Source: Roseobacter sp. (lineage in GTDB: Bacteria; Pseudomonadota; Alphaproteobacteria; Rhodobacterales; Rhodobacteraceae). From it: a stretch of 12,519 nt of DNA. This document shows, piece by piece, positions 12,503-12,519 of this stretch. The notes under the pieces are model-generated. The model had not been told where the DNA came from. It was given only the letters and a program-made list of their open reading frames with translations, and made no database searches. The translations under genes were made by a program, and so were the position numbers. How positions within the stretch are numbered: position 1 is the first letter of the stretch; each line of letters starts with the position of its first letter. The stretch lies in contig JAGXHB010000281.1 in NCBI GenBank assembly GCA_024636425.1, forward strand, positions 1 through 12,519. The letters run 5' to 3'.

Positions 12503-12519
12503 TGGTGCCCCCACACGGA
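12503..12519 (-). tRNA. Putative 3' end of a tRNA (partial, cut by window edge)
   Basis: Read on the minus strand, the last 17 bases are TCCGTGTGGGGGCACCA. They fit tRNA positions 60-76: T60, C61 (the conserved base that pairs with G53), T-stem CCGTG, acceptor 3' strand TGGGGGC, discriminator A73 and an encoded CCA. The predicted acceptor 5' strand is GCCCCC followed by A or G. The anticodon lies outside the window, so no amino acid can be assigned. The evidence is short and could be chance. Confidence 0.5.

Overview
The window looks like core chromosome of a marine-type alphaproteobacterium of the Rhodobacteraceae (Roseobacter group). The basis is the high GC content, the wording of TatA and TatB, a Hint_2-domain protein of the kind abundant in Rhodobacterales, an RF3 and RhlE-like helicase of alphaproteobacterial type, and few strong Shine-Dalgarno sequences. 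The species cannot be named from the sequence alone. No phage, transposase, CRISPR or plasmid gene is visible.

Layout. (1) 1-913, minus strand: tatA and tatB of the twin-arginine translocase. tatB runs off the left edge in a long Ala/Pro/Lys tail, and tatC would be expected beyond it. (2) 1127-1810, plus strand: a YafY-type HTH/WYL regulator divergent from tatA, with candidate operators in the shared intergenic region. (3) 1854-5251, minus strand: a three-gene block in transcription order of SDR-fold protein, sodium:solute symporter and an FbpC/PotA-type ABC ATPase. No ABC permease or binding protein is next to the ATPase, and both intergenic gaps of the block hold inverted repeats. (4) 5405-6418, plus strand: a Hint_2 (hedgehog/intein-fold) protein that meets tail to tail, with zero bases between stops, (5) a SnoaL-like small protein at 6419-6781, minus strand. 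(6) 6889-9489, plus strand: prfC (release factor 3), possibly leaderless, followed 36 nt later by a family 2-type glycosyltransferase. (7) 9627-11174, plus strand: an RhlE-like DEAD-box RNA helicase with a hairpin just before its start codon and a strong intrinsic terminator after it. (8) 11406-12122, plus strand: a secreted, probably outer-membrane beta-barrel protein, followed by a hairpin terminator. (9) 12189-12502: a gene-poor stretch, with what looks like the 3' end of a minus-strand tRNA at the right edge.

The genes fall into several independent units, not one pathway: protein export (tatAB), a transport/oxidoreductase unit of unknown substrate (SDR-symporter-ATPase), translation termination (prfC), RNA remodelling (helicase) and envelope (barrel protein, glycosyltransferase). 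I see no clear new defence or mobile system. The items most worth following are the SDR lacking the usual Tyr/Lys pair, the orphan ATPase behind a sodium symporter, the Hint protein with Ser at the expected nucleophile position, and the leader structures of prfC, the helicase and tatA.
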